Under the pieces are notes generated by a model, which was not told where the DNA came from, searched no databases, and saw nothing but the letters and a program-made list of their open reading frames with translations. Shown piece after piece: positions 1 to 7,821 of a stretch of 64,000 nucleotides of DNA. A program made the translations under genes and the position numbers. Source of the stretch: DASRJW01 sp964567755 (lineage in GTDB: Bacteria > Krumholzibacteriota > Krumholzibacteriia > G020349025); NCBI GenBank assembly GCA_964567755.1, contig CAZMNW010000007.1, positions 1 to 64,000 of the forward strand, given 5' to 3'. Numbering within the stretch: the stretch's first letter is position 1; each line of letters begins with the position of its first letter.

Positions 1-109
1 GCGCGAGGAAGGGAAGGCGAACAACTCTGAACCACCACCAAGCTCGTGACTTGGGGACAGCCACTGCCCCATGATACTCCACGCCTTCCCGCGGAAGCGC
101 AAATCGGCG

Positions 110-140
110 CCAAAACACCTTCCGCATTCGCTTGTTTTGG
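110..140 (-). terminator. Hairpin just past the DsrE-like gene, possible terminator
   Basis: A perfect 8-bp inverted repeat, CCAAAACA and TGTTTTGG, is separated by 15 bases. It begins three bases beyond the stop codon of the minus-strand DsrE-like gene. No run of T follows the stem in the direction of transcription, so it is only a weak intrinsic terminator candidate; it could instead be a 3' stabilising stem. The first 109 bases of the window hold no gene I can support. Confidence 0.3.
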
Positions 141-142
141 GC

Positions 143-469
143 CTAGTTCCAGATGACCTTGCGGCCTTCGGCCATGTGATCGATGACAGTGTCGAGCTCG
201 GCGGCGCGAACGCCGGCGGCGAGCCGTTGCGCCGGAATGCCGCGCTCACGTAGCGAGAACGAATCGGCCAGCACCTCGACGCCGGCTCCGGTCAGCTTGC
301 CGAGCGCGGTCGCGACCGCGCCCTTGCGCGCCGCGAGCACGGCGTTCTGCACCAGAAACAGCGTCACTTCGTTGCCCTCGCGCTTCAGATCCGCCGCGAG
401 CAGGCAGTACTTCTCGGCCTCCCGCGACTCGATCGGATCGCGCGCGGCGATCAGCGTGTACTTCGCCAT
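143..469 (-). CDS. DsrE-like small protein
   Basis: Predicted 108-residue cytoplasmic protein of the DsrE/DsrF-like fold, a family linked to sulfur relay and small-molecule binding. The start MAKYTLIAARDPIES was chosen because AGGAGGG sits 4 bases upstream of the ATG; the same frame stays open further upstream but without a ribosome site. The alternating beta/alpha pattern (YTLIAARD, NEVTLFLVQNAVLAARKG, GVEVLADSFSLRERGI) fits the family. Its only cysteine is at residue 22, not at the usual DsrE catalytic position, so a sulfur-carrier role is doubtful. It is divergent from the EamA gene, with a 124-base shared upstream region. Function unknown beyond the fold. Confidence 0.72.
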   Translation of the reverse strand: MAKYTLIAARDPIESREAEKYCLLAADLKREGNEVTLFLVQNAVLAARKGAVATALGKLTGAGVEVLADSFSLRERGIPAQRLAAGVRAAELDTVIDHMAEGRKVIWN

Positions 470-593
470 CGTGCCCTCCTCGGTTGCACTCGATGAACGA
501 TGGAAACGATCGGCGCCATTGTATCGAAGCGTGCGCTCGAATGGAAGCCGATCAAACGTGTAGGATGCGTCGATTCTCGTCCCGGAGGGCACC

Positions 594-1496
594 ATGTCGG
601 GCAAAAGACCGTTCCCTTGGCTCGTGGCGGCGGCCTTCGCCAGCATGTGCCTGATCTGGAGCTCGACCTGGACGATGATCGCGGTCGGCTTGCGCGGCGC
701 GCCGCCGCTCACGGGCGTTAGCCTGCGTTTCCTGATCGCTGCGGCACTCGCCGCCGCCATCCTCGCCGTACGCCGGGTGCGACTGCCCCGCGACCGGCGC
801 TTCCTGCGCCTGGGAACGGCGCTCGGGGTGCTGCAGGTCGCGGCTCCTTATGTTCTCGTCTACTGGGCGGAAGAACGCATCTCGTCGGGACTGACCGCGG
901 TGCTCTACAGCACCATGCCGCTCGTCGTCGCCGTCTTTGCCCGCTTGCTACTCGGGGATCGATTGACCGTGACCAAGCTCATCGGTATCTGCGCCGGCAT
1001 CGGCGGTGTCGCGATCATCTTCTCCGACCGGCTCGCAGTGGGAAGCAGCCTCGGAATCTGCTTCGTGCTGGGAAGCGTCGTGTTCGCCAGCATTGCGGCA
1101 GTCATCACCAAGAAGCACGCTCGCGCTTACGATCCGCAGGCCTTGCTCTTCGTGTCATTCCTGGTCGGAGGAGCTCTCACGCTCGCCATCGCCGCGCCTC
1201 TCGAGCACAGCAACCCATTGCGGTACGACACCGTCACCTGGATGTCGATCCTGTATCTCGCGGCATTGGGCTCGGTAGCGGCGTTCAGCCTGTTCTTCTG
1301 GGTGCTCCGCCACGTCGAGGTCACCGTCGTCTCCTACCAGACGTTCGTCATCCCGATCCTCGCGGTGCTGATGGGCTGGTTGTTCCTGGACGAGACCATC
1401 TCGGCGCGCACGGGCGGCGGCGCAGCGCTCATCCTCGGTGGCATCGTGGTGGCCACGTACCACGCGTCGCGCTCGACCTCGCGCCGCCCCTCTTGA
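594..1496 (+). CDS. EamA/DMT-family transporter
   Basis: 300-residue inner-membrane permease of the drug/metabolite transporter superfamily. It has about ten hydrophobic helices arranged as two EamA repeats; the second half, from about residue 150, repeats the first. Members export amino acids, nucleotides or other small metabolites; the substrate cannot be read from sequence. The early W-S-S-T-W segment in helix 1 and the conserved acidic L-D-E-T loop before the last helix are family hallmarks. The ATG has GGAGGG 4 bases upstream. Monocistronic, facing the convergent ligase operon. Confidence 0.88.
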   Translation: MSGKRPFPWLVAAAFASMCLIWSSTWTMIAVGLRGAPPLTGVSLRFLIAAALAAAILAVRRVRLPRDRRFLRLGTALGVLQVAAPYVLVYWAEERISSGLTAVLYSTMPLVVAVFARLLLGDRLTVTKLIGICAGIGGVAIIFSDRLAVGSSLGICFVLGSVVFASIAAVITKKHARAYDPQALLFVSFLVGGALTLAIAAPLEHSNPLRYDTVTWMSILYLAALGSVAAFSLFFWVLRHVEVTVVSYQTFVIPILAVLMGWLFLDETISARTGGGAALILGGIVVATYHASRSTSRRPS

Positions 1497-1530
1497 TCGG
1501 GATGCGCCTTCCACCGTCGAAGTGACATGA

Positions 1531-1550
1531 GAGCCTTGGCCGCGAGGCTC
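1531..1550. terminator. Hairpin between convergent genes
   Basis: The inverted repeat GAGCCT/AGGCTC with an 8-base loop lies in the 80-base gap between two convergent genes, the EamA permease and the GCS2 ligase. Its position suits a bidirectional terminator. The stem is short and has no T tract on either side, so this is weak. Confidence 0.25.
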
Positions 1551-1576
1551 GGGTGAAGAGGGGCCGGAGGACCGGG

Positions 1577-2818
1577 TCAATCGAACATGCGCCCCTGATC
1601 GAGGCAGTCGCACAACTGGCCGTAGACCCGCTGGAGTTGCGGACGCGTGGGCACCGCGCCCGTCGCGGCAAGAATGCGGCGGGCGAGAGGTCCCTTCTCG
1701 AAGATCACCGTGAGCGGGCGCTGACATTCGGGCGGGACCTGCGGCAACACCGATGCCAAACGGCGCCAGACTTCGCCCGCATTCCGCGCCGTGCCGGGTG
1801 TGAGGCCGAACACTGCCAGATACTCCGCGTCATCGATCGCGGCATGCTCGGCATCGCGCGTGCACGCATGCAGGAGCCTCGCCAATCGCTCTACATCCCA
1901 ACTCTTTTGCGTCGTGAAGCTCGCCCAGCGCTCTTCCACCAACGCGCGTACGGCCGCGGTCGCGAGCGCCGCGATCGCGAGGTCCGCCTGCGGGCATTCC
2001 TGCATGTCGAGCAAGCGAATCTCGATCGCGGAGCGGTCGAAGCGCGCGATGGCACCGCGTGCGTTCACCCATTCCGGTTGCAGGACGCGGGCGGGATCGT
2101 AGGGCAAGAGATCGCGTTCGATGCGCGCCAGGATCTCGGTCTCGTACGCAGCTCGCGTCCAGACGGGCTCGGGGACGATGTCTCCGCTCACGCTCGGCAC
2201 ACGCGCGCAGTTCACGCCATACGCCTGCAACCGTCGATCGAGCCAGCCGTTGAAGCGCCCCTCGACGAAGGGTGAGCTCGCAGCCAGCGCCGGCACGAGC
2301 GGCAGTACCAGGCGGATCGCCGCGTGCAGGCGCGCGAACTCGTCGTCGCCGGCGAACGGCAAGTTGATCTGTGCGCTCTGCACGTTCGCCCAGCCGTGCG
2401 CGTGGCAGTCGAAGATCGAATCGAATGTGGCGTAGACCTCGGCGTACTCGTGCGGCCACAAGCGTGTCTCGCGCTGCGGCTGCATCCACGGGTGCATCCC
2501 CGACGGCATGAGTCGGCCGCCGAGCGGCGCGAGCAGTTGCCGCAGTCGCGCGACATCGTGTTGGAAGAGCGCCGCGACTCCTGCCAACTTCTCCACCGGC
2601 CCATTCGTCTTGACCTCGAGGACGTGCAGCACCAGCTCGTTGGACCAAGCGAGCGCGCCGGTCTCCACGTCACTGACCGTCGTGCCTGCCGCCGCCCGCA
2701 GCACCGCGTCGGCCACCGGCAGGACATCCAGCGTCTCCGAGTCCACCAGCATGTACTCGAGCTCGATGCCATACGCGGCGAAGAGGGGCATAGCGCGCTC
2801 TGCAGCCGGTGCGGTCAC
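1577..2818 (-). CDS. GCS2-family carboxylate-amine ligase
   Basis: 413-residue ligase of the glutamate-cysteine ligase type 2 superfamily (COG2170-like), which joins a carboxylate to an amine with ATP. The metal/ATP-binding strand G-I-E-L-E-Y is at residues 17-22. Later family blocks include N-E-L-V-L-H-V-L-E-V-K, H-P-W-M-Q-P, the Q-I-N-L-P stretch and the arginine-rich R-G-A-I-A-R-F-D region near residue 280. Last gene of a three-gene minus-strand operon: its ATG overlaps the stop of the RimK-like gene (ATGA), so the two are probably translationally coupled. The substrates are not glutamate and cysteine by necessity; neighbouring ATP-grasp ligases suggest a peptide-like or amino-acid-tagged product. 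Family confident, product unknown. Confidence 0.85.
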   Translation of the reverse strand: MTAPAAERAMPLFAAYGIELEYMLVDSETLDVLPVADAVLRAAAGTTVSDVETGALAWSNELVLHVLEVKTNGPVEKLAGVAALFQHDVARLRQLLAPLGGRLMPSGMHPWMQPQRETRLWPHEYAEVYATFDSIFDCHAHGWANVQSAQINLPFAGDDEFARLHAAIRLVLPLVPALAASSPFVEGRFNGWLDRRLQAYGVNCARVPSVSGDIVPEPVWTRAAYETEILARIERDLLPYDPARVLQPEWVNARGAIARFDRSAIEIRLLDMQECPQADLAIAALATAAVRALVEERWASFTTQKSWDVERLARLLHACTRDAEHAAIDDAEYLAVFGLTPGTARNAGEVWRRLASVLPQVPPECQRPLTVIFEKGPLARRILAATGAVPTRPQLQRVYGQLCDCLDQGRMFD

Positions 2819-4284
2819 GGCTTCGGCCTCGGGTTACGCCGGCCCTCGATGCGCCGCCGGAAAACATCCATGACGCGTGCGTACAGAGCCGTGCGCGACA
2901 CGGCGTCCTCGATGTCGCCATCGACGCTCGGGTTGTCGTTGACCTCGATCACGGACACGCGCCCGCCCGCTTCCTTGAGGTCGACGCCATAGAAGCCGTC
3001 GCCGACCAGACGCGCTGCGCGCAGGGCCGTCCGCAGCACGGCCGCCGGCGCGTCCTCGACGCGCAGGGTTTCGAAACCGCCGAGCTCTCGCCCGCCGTCG
3101 CCATTCCAATGGATGATCTGCCAGTGCTCCGGCGCCATGAAGTAGCGACAGACGAAGAGCGGTTGGCGATCGACAATGCCGACGCGCCAATCGAAGGGCG
3201 TGGGCACGAACTCCTGGGCCACGATCAAGTCCGAGCTGCGCAACATCGACAGCGCTTCGCTGCGAAACTGGTCGCCATCGTCCACCTTTTGCACACCGCG
3301 CGAGAAGGCGCCGTCGGGACGCTTGAGGATGCATGGGAAGCGCAGCTCGCCTCTCAGGTGCTCGAGATTGTTGACGTGCACCACCGTGGTCCGCGGTGTG
3401 CGCACACGGTGCCGGCCCAGCAGCTCGGCCAGGTACACCTTGTTGGTGCAGCGCACGATGGAACGCGGGTCGTCGATGACGGCCAGGCCCTCGGCTTCGG
3501 CCCGACTCGCGAACCGGTAGGTGAAGTGATTGACCGCCGTCGTGGCGCGGATGAACAGCGCGTCGAACTCGGCCAGTCGGCCGTAGTCGTCGCGACCGAT
3601 GAACGTCGGCTTCATGCCGGCTGCCGCCGCCGCGCGCGCGAAACGTCGCAGCGCCTTGGCGTCGGACGGCGGGTTTTCGTCCTGTGGATTGGTGAGAATG
3701 GCGAGCGTGTAAGGTTGTGCCTGCCGCCGCCTGCGACTGGTGACACGCCCGGCGAAAAACCGCGCCGCCGCTTCTTCCACGAACGGGCGGTGCGACATGG
3801 GAACGTCGCTCGACGGAATGGTCGTGACGCTTTCCAGCTCCCAGGTCTCGCGCCGCACGAAGTACGCTCGCAGCAACGGCGCTGGAAACAGATTGAACAA
3901 CGCCAGGCTCAACCGCTCGTAACGCCGCGCCAGATTCTGCCCGAAGTAGATACTGAGGGTAAAATGCGCCGAACGCAGCGGCGAAAGACTCTTCTGCGCC
4001 AGCACGTGCAGATCCTCGGTCAGGCTCTGCACCACGGCCTGCGTGCGCACATCCTGGAGTGTGTGGATGGTGGGCAGCGGCCGGTGCCCACGCGCCTCGG
4101 CGAGGAGCGACACGTAGTATCCGAGCGTGAGGTAGCGATACGAACGGCAGAGGTTGTAGACACGCGTGGCGCGCATCTGCGCGTACGGTGTCTCGGTCAG
4201 ATAGTCACGCGCCGAAACGATCGCCACGCCGGGTATCCGGAAGCCCCAGTTCTTCGGGTTGTTGACGACGATGAGTGTTTCCAC
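2815..4284 (-). CDS. RimK-like ATP-grasp ligase with N-terminal RLAN-type domain
   Basis: 489-residue ligase. The first ~200 residues (start METLIVVNNPKNW) match the domain often placed before RimK-type ATP-grasp modules; the rest is the ATP-grasp. ATP-binding strand F-P-C-I-L-K-R-P-D-G-A-F-S-R-G is at about residues 320-335, and the Mg-binding E-V-N-D-N-P-S is near residue 447. RimK relatives add amino acids, often glutamate, to a carboxylate through an acyl-phosphate. The start is GTG, 6 bases after the preceding ATP-grasp gene; the end overlaps the GCS2 gene by 4 bases. RLAN-RimK genes next to GCS2-type genes are a known predicted amidoligase partnership. The product is unidentified. Confidence 0.85.
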   Translation of the reverse strand: METLIVVNNPKNWGFRIPGVAIVSARDYLTETPYAQMRATRVYNLCRSYRYLTLGYYVSLLAEARGHRPLPTIHTLQDVRTQAVVQSLTEDLHVLAQKSLSPLRSAHFTLSIYFGQNLARRYERLSLALFNLFPAPLLRAYFVRRETWELESVTTIPSSDVPMSHRPFVEEAAARFFAGRVTSRRRRQAQPYTLAILTNPQDENPPSDAKALRRFARAAAAAGMKPTFIGRDDYGRLAEFDALFIRATTAVNHFTYRFASRAEAEGLAVIDDPRSIVRCTNKVYLAELLGRHRVRTPRTTVVHVNNLEHLRGELRFPCILKRPDGAFSRGVQKVDDGDQFRSEALSMLRSSDLIVAQEFVPTPFDWRVGIVDRQPLFVCRYFMAPEHWQIIHWNGDGGRELGGFETLRVEDAPAAVLRTALRAARLVGDGFYGVDLKEAGGRVSVIEVNDNPSVDGDIEDAVSRTALYARVMDVFRRRIEGRRNPRPKP

Positions 4285-4290
4285 GCGCGC

Positions 4291-5568
4291 TCACAGCGGT
4301 GTGAAGCGATACGGCAAGCTCTCTCGCACCGCTTCAAATCGGGGATCGAGGCTCGAGCGATCTGGGGCGCCAAGGTTGATCACGGCATAACGACAACTAG
4401 CGCCGTCCTCCGTCCGGTCGAAATCGGCGAGCTCCTGTCCGGCCTCGCACTCGTTCCAGATCATCGTGCCGGGAAAAAGCGCCTCGGCCGCGCCCATGTC
4501 CTCCGGTGCCGGCACCCGCTGCACGCGCACGGGCTTGAAAACGCGCAGCGGAAAGCTGGCGGCAACGGCGTATGCGCCCGCCGCCCGCGGCAGGCGCGGC
4601 CGGCCGCCCGTGGCCAGCTCGAGCGCGAGCTCGTAGCTGTTGACGCCGAGCACCTTCTGATACAGATCGCCGAACTCGCCACAAATGCGTGGATTCACTT
4701 CGATGAGACCGATGTGGTCGCGCGTCGTGTCGTACATCATTTCGATGCTGAAAAAAGTGTCGCGGAGCCCGAGCCCGCGCACCGCACGCGCCGCGATGTC
4801 GCCCATGCGCTCCTGCACCCGGGCGTCGAGCGCCGACGGGAAGACGAAGCGCAGGAAACTCCCGGTGATCGGATCCACGACCGAGTCGGAGATGCCGAGG
4901 ATCTGCACCTCGTCGCCCATGCACCAGCCCTCGACGGTGACCTGAGAACCGACCAGGACCGACTCGGCGAGGAAGTAGCGCCCCGCATGCGGCAGGTCGG
5001 TGAAGCGGCGCATCATCGTGTCGAAGATGTGGAGATAGGATTCGCAGAACTCGCGCGCCGCCTCGCTGTTGACGAAGTGGTGCAGCTGCTCCGCGCTCTG
5101 CATGCGGCGCGCCAGCACCGAGAACGCCCCCTTCACCGGCTTGACGAAACACGGGAACCCGATGGGGCAGCTGCCGTCATGCTCGGTGTCACCGTCGAGC
5201 AAGGCGAAGTTCGGCGTCGCCTCGGGAACGACTTCGTGCAGCACCTGGCGCGCGGCGTATTTGTGCGCACAGGCCACCAACGTCGCGGGATCGGTGCCTG
5301 GCAAGCCGAGCCGTGTCGCGATCGCACCGGCCACCGTGGCGCCCGGATAATCGCTGGAGCTCGCGACGCCATCGATCCGACCGCGCAGCGCGTCGGACAT
5401 CTGGTCGATGTACGCGAGCACGTCCAGGTCCCAGCGACAGTCCCAATCCGTGATCGTGCCGAATTCGACCTCGAAGCGCTCGGCCCAGCTCTCGCGGCAA
5501 CGTTCGAGCTGACGCGCATCCCATGCGGTTGGAAAAACGAAGAAGACCTTCCTTCGCGACGCCGCCAA
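4291..5568 (-). CDS. ATP-grasp ligase, first gene of amidoligase operon
   Basis: 425-residue ATP-grasp enzyme, distinct from the RimK-like neighbour. The N-terminal pre-ATP-grasp region begins K-V-F-F-V-F-P-T-A-W. The ATP-binding lysine strand F-P-C-F-V-K-P-V-K-G-A-F-S is near residue 140, and the Mg site E-V-N-P-R-I-C-G-E-F is at about residues 290-299, like carbamoyl-phosphate synthetase-type and peptide-ligase ATP-grasps. The start is TTG, preceded by a GGGGGAG ribosome site; no ATG fits the conserved N-terminus. It lies 6 bases upstream of the RimK-like gene, so three ligases form one transcript. Expected to make an amide or peptide bond; substrate unknown. The promoter should lie in the short gap to the kinase remnant at 5600. 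Confidence 0.82.
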   Translation of the reverse strand: MAASRRKVFFVFPTAWDARQLERCRESWAERFEVEFGTITDWDCRWDLDVLAYIDQMSDALRGRIDGVASSSDYPGATVAGAIATRLGLPGTDPATLVACAHKYAARQVLHEVVPEATPNFALLDGDTEHDGSCPIGFPCFVKPVKGAFSVLARRMQSAEQLHHFVNSEAAREFCESYLHIFDTMMRRFTDLPHAGRYFLAESVLVGSQVTVEGWCMGDEVQILGISDSVVDPITGSFLRFVFPSALDARVQERMGDIAARAVRGLGLRDTFFSIEMMYDTTRDHIGLIEVNPRICGEFGDLYQKVLGVNSYELALELATGGRPRLPRAAGAYAVAASFPLRVFKPVRVQRVPAPEDMGAAEALFPGTMIWNECEAGQELADFDRTEDGASCRYAVINLGAPDRSSLDPRFEAVRESLPYRFTPL

Positions 5569-5599
5569 CTCCCCACTCCCCCTTCACAAACGCCAGAGC

Positions 5600-5815
5600 G
5601 GACTGGCTCCGCAGCGCGGCACAGTATAGGCTGGTGCGTGCGGCGCAGGCGAAGGGAGAAACGTGCCCCTTGAGCCCGGGTCCCGGATCGGTCTGTACGA
5701 GATCGTGGCGCTGCTCGGCCAAGGCGGCATGGGCCGCGTGTTCCGTGCCCGCGATCCGCGCTTGGGCCGGACAAACTGATGGTGAGCGCCGACGGGTTCG
5801 TCAAGATCCTCGACT
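5600..5815 (+). pseudogene. Broken duplicate of the kinase gene 5' end
   Basis: This stretch copies the leader and first part of the kinase gene at 7715. Bases 5600-5769 align with 7652-7821 with about ten differences by eye. The match then jumps to 8126-8171, so roughly 304 bases of the kinase domain are missing. The copied GTG start is at 5663. Reading continues through the glycine loop G-Q-G-G-M-G-R-V, then the deletion shifts frame and a TGA stops it at 5777-5779 after 38 residues. The lysine that binds ATP and the HRD segment are lost, so no kinase can be made. Homology ends at 5815. The following 266 bases up to the sigma gene show no gene I can support. Confidence 0.85.
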
Positions 5816-6068
5816 CCCGCGTCGAGACCCACGCGTAGTTGGCGCAACGCATCTTGCCCTACAGCATGGTCCTCCCTCATGCGAGCTCGAGCGCAGTGAC
5901 GATCAATCGCCCATGTGATCGTCTGGGCGACGTGCCGGATCTGCGGCAACAAGCAATTCAACACGTGGCCGCTGGAGTCTGAGAACGAAGACGCCCACAA
6001 CGATGCCTGCCGGGGCTTGGGCGAGCGGCAGGGCGGGCGATCTCTACAATATCCGCACCCCTCATTCG

Positions 6069-6082
6069 TCTACAACCGTAGA
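6069..6082. promoter_or_regulatory. Inverted repeat upstream of the ECF sigma gene
   Basis: TCTAC and GTAGA form a perfect 5-bp inverted repeat with a 4-base spacer, 27 bases before the preferred start of the sigma gene and touching its alternative ATG. It may be an operator or may simply hide the upstream ATG in a small hairpin. Short, so chance is possible. Confidence 0.25.
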
Positions 6083-6108
6083 TGAAGAACGCGGCGAGCC
6101 TGGAGCGG

Positions 6109-6663
6109 ATGACACTCGAACAGGACCAGCGGATCTCCGAAGTGGTCAAGCGGGAGCAGTCCCGGCTGCGCAACTTTGTTCGCCGACGCGTGCCCGACCC
6201 GCGCGACGCTGAGGACATTCTACAGGACGTCTTGTACGAGCTGGTGGAAGCGAATCGCCTGCTGATGCCTATCGAGCACGTCACCGGCTGGCTGTTTCGC
6301 GTGGCGCGCAATCGCATCACCGATCTCTTGCGCAAGAAGAGGCCGGAGAGCTTCAGAGATACCACCGTCGCGGACGAGGACGAAGAGCTGCAGTTGGAAG
6401 ACCTGCTGCCTTCGCCCGATGCCGGACCGGAGGCGCTCTACGCCCGCAACCTGCTTCTCGATGCACTCGAGTCGGCGGTCGACGAGCTGCCGGAGGAGCA
6501 GCGCAAGGTGTTTGTTGCGCACGAGTTGGAAGGGCGCAGCTTCAAGGACATGGCGGCCGAGACCGGCGTGAGCGTGAATACGCTGCTCTCGCGCAAACGC
6601 TATGCGGTGCTGCATCTGCGCGAGCGATTGCAAAGCATTTACGACGAACTTACGAAAGCATGA
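6109..6663 (+). CDS. ECF-type RNA polymerase sigma factor
   Basis: 184-residue sigma-70 family protein with only regions 2 and 4. Region 2 contains D-A-E-D-I-L-Q-D-V and the R-V-A-R-N-R-I-T-D-L segment (-10 recognition). Region 4 contains L-P-E-E-Q-R-K-V-F and the helix-turn-helix S-F-K-D-M-A-A-E-T-G-V-S-V-N-T-L. ATG 6109 was preferred for its GGAG upstream (spacing only 3); ATG 6082 in the same frame would add 9 residues but has no ribosome site. The next gene, a small membrane protein, starts 10 bases downstream and may be its membrane-bound regulator, since no classical zinc anti-sigma factor is present. Confidence 0.9.
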   Translation: MTLEQDQRISEVVKREQSRLRNFVRRRVPDPRDAEDILQDVLYELVEANRLLMPIEHVTGWLFRVARNRITDLLRKKRPESFRDTTVADEDEELQLEDLLPSPDAGPEALYARNLLLDALESAVDELPEEQRKVFVAHELEGRSFKDMAAETGVSVNTLLSRKRYAVLHLRERLQSIYDELTKA

Positions 6664-6673
6664 GGAGCTGAAC

Positions 6674-7012
6674 ATGAGAAGGAGATTGATTTTTATTGCT
6701 CCGCTGGCGATTCTGGGGATGCTGGTATTTATCGTCATCGGCGGCGAAGTCGTGCAGCACCTGTGGAATTGGCTGCTGCCGCCGCTTTTCGGCTTCCGCC
6801 AGGTCACCTTCTGGCAGGCGCTGGGGATTCTGGCGCTGTGCCGGATCCTCTTCGGCGGGTTGGGATTGCACGGTTCCGGTCGCTCCAATTTGCGCCGCCG
6901 CATGGCCGAACGCTGGGAGCGCATGACCCCGGAGGAGCGGGAACGATTTCGGCAAAGCTGGCGCGGCCGTTGGGGCTTCGTCCCATCCACCGGCGAGAGC
7001 CAGGGGCAATGA
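6674..7012 (+). CDS. Small membrane protein paired with the ECF sigma factor
   Basis: 112-residue protein. There are two hydrophobic segments, about residues 5-25 (I-F-I-A-P-L-A-I-L-G-M-L-V) and 40-65, followed by a strongly basic and acidic tail with M-A-E-R-W-E-R-M-T-P-E-E-R-E-R-F-R. The ATG has a clear GAGGAG 6-8 bases upstream. The 10-base gap to the sigma gene indicates co-transcription. Similar small proteins with this tail are found beside ECF sigma genes in other bacteria (recalled, not checked here), which fits a sensor or anti-sigma-like role. That function is inferred from position only. Confidence 0.75.
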   Translation: MRRRLIFIAPLAILGMLVFIVIGGEVVQHLWNWLLPPLFGFRQVTFWQALGILALCRILFGGLGLHGSGRSNLRRRMAERWERMTPEERERFRQSWRGRWGFVPSTGESQGQ

Positions 7013-7016
7013 AGCC

Positions 7017-7124
7017 ATGTCGACAGCGCCCAAAGCGCGCTACCTCGCCGTGAACATGGTCACCGTGGTGGTGAACAGCAGAAATCGCGACAAGCTGAAC
7101 AAGTGCCTTCATGCGCTCAGGTAG
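7017..7124 (+). CDS. Possible 35-residue ORF
   Basis: A short open frame starting at ATG 7017, 4 bases after the preceding stop, and ending at 7124, just before the ribosome site of the next gene. It has no convincing Shine-Dalgarno sequence and I recognise no family. Its position inside an otherwise tight gene string is the only support; it may be a remnant or untranslated spacer. Confidence 0.2.
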   Translation: MSTAPKARYLAVNMVTVVVNSRNRDKLNKCLHALR

Positions 7125-7134
7125 GAGTAATCAA

Positions 7135-7599
7135 ATGCTCAACAAGATTTTCCCTCGACAAATCGACAACACCTATCGCGGTCACCCTCTCGCGCTCTGG
7201 TTCTTCATACCGGTCGTGGTCATGAAGACGGGTATCGCCCTGGGCACCATCTTCAATGGCCGTGGTGCGGCGCAAGGGACCGATGGCATCCCCCTCGACA
7301 GCTTCGGCCCGAGCGGCGCGGAGGCCGTGGTGGCGCTCTTCGCGATCTGGGGACTCTCGCAGCTCGTGTTCAGCGTGCTCGGTGTGCTGGCGCTCACTCG
7401 CTATCGCGCCATGATTCCGTTCGTGTTCGTCCTGCTCCTGCTCGAGCACCTCGCGAGGAGGTGGATTTGGCTGTTGAAGCCCATCGACAGGACCGGGACA
7501 CCTCCAGGCTTCTACATCAACCTCGGGCTCCTCGTGCTGATGATCGTTGGCCTGGCGCTGTCGCTACGGAGCCGAGCGGATTTGCCGTTGCAGAAGTGA
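7135..7599 (+). CDS. Hypothetical four-helix membrane protein
   Basis: 154-residue integral membrane protein of unrecognised family. Four hydrophobic stretches at roughly residues 20-42, 62-85, 88-105 and 125-147 are separated by short loops, with a basic C-terminus. Start ATG 7135 has AGGAG 6 bases upstream, which rules out the longer in-frame start at 7111. It lies between the sigma/membrane pair and the kinase gene and may belong to the same transcript. No catalytic motif seen. Confidence 0.72.
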   Translation: MLNKIFPRQIDNTYRGHPLALWFFIPVVVMKTGIALGTIFNGRGAAQGTDGIPLDSFGPSGAEAVVALFAIWGLSQLVFSVLGVLALTRYRAMIPFVFVLLLLEHLARRWIWLLKPIDRTGTPPGFYINLGLLVLMIVGLALSLRSRADLPLQK

Positions 7600-7651
7600 G
7601 GCTCCGCCTCGCGGGAACTGGAGATCGTGTCCGCTCATTCTGAGGACTGGA

Positions 7652-7821
7652 GGACTGGCTCGGCAGCGCGGCACAGTATAGGCTGGTGCGTGCGGCGCAG
7701 GCGAAGGGAGAAACGTGCCTCTCGGGCCCGGATCCCAAATCGGTCCGTACGAGATCGTGGCGCTGCTCGGCCAAGGCGGCATGGGCCGCGTGTTCCGTGC
7801 CCGCGATCCGCGCCTGGGCCG
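7652..7821 (+). repeat. Second copy of the kinase leader repeat
   Basis: Intact counterpart of the segment at 5600-5769, in the same orientation. It covers 63 bases before the GTG start plus the first 36 codons of the kinase. The non-coding leader is almost unchanged between copies, including CACAGTATAGG and the GGGAG ribosome site, so it probably contains the kinase promoter. No clean -35 box could be placed. The two copies bracket about 1.8 kb that carries the sigma factor and two membrane-protein genes. Confidence 0.75.

Noticed and set aside
2809..5673. A 954-residue open frame on the plus strand, opposite the ligase operon
   Set aside because: It is the antisense shadow of three genes with clear catalytic motifs; its sequence is arginine/histidine-rich with no domain pattern, as is common in high-GC DNA.
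5920..6000. A short frame with a C-x2-C-like zinc-ribbon pattern before the sigma gene
   Set aside because: No start codon with a ribosome site, too short, and only one of the expected cysteine pairs is clear.
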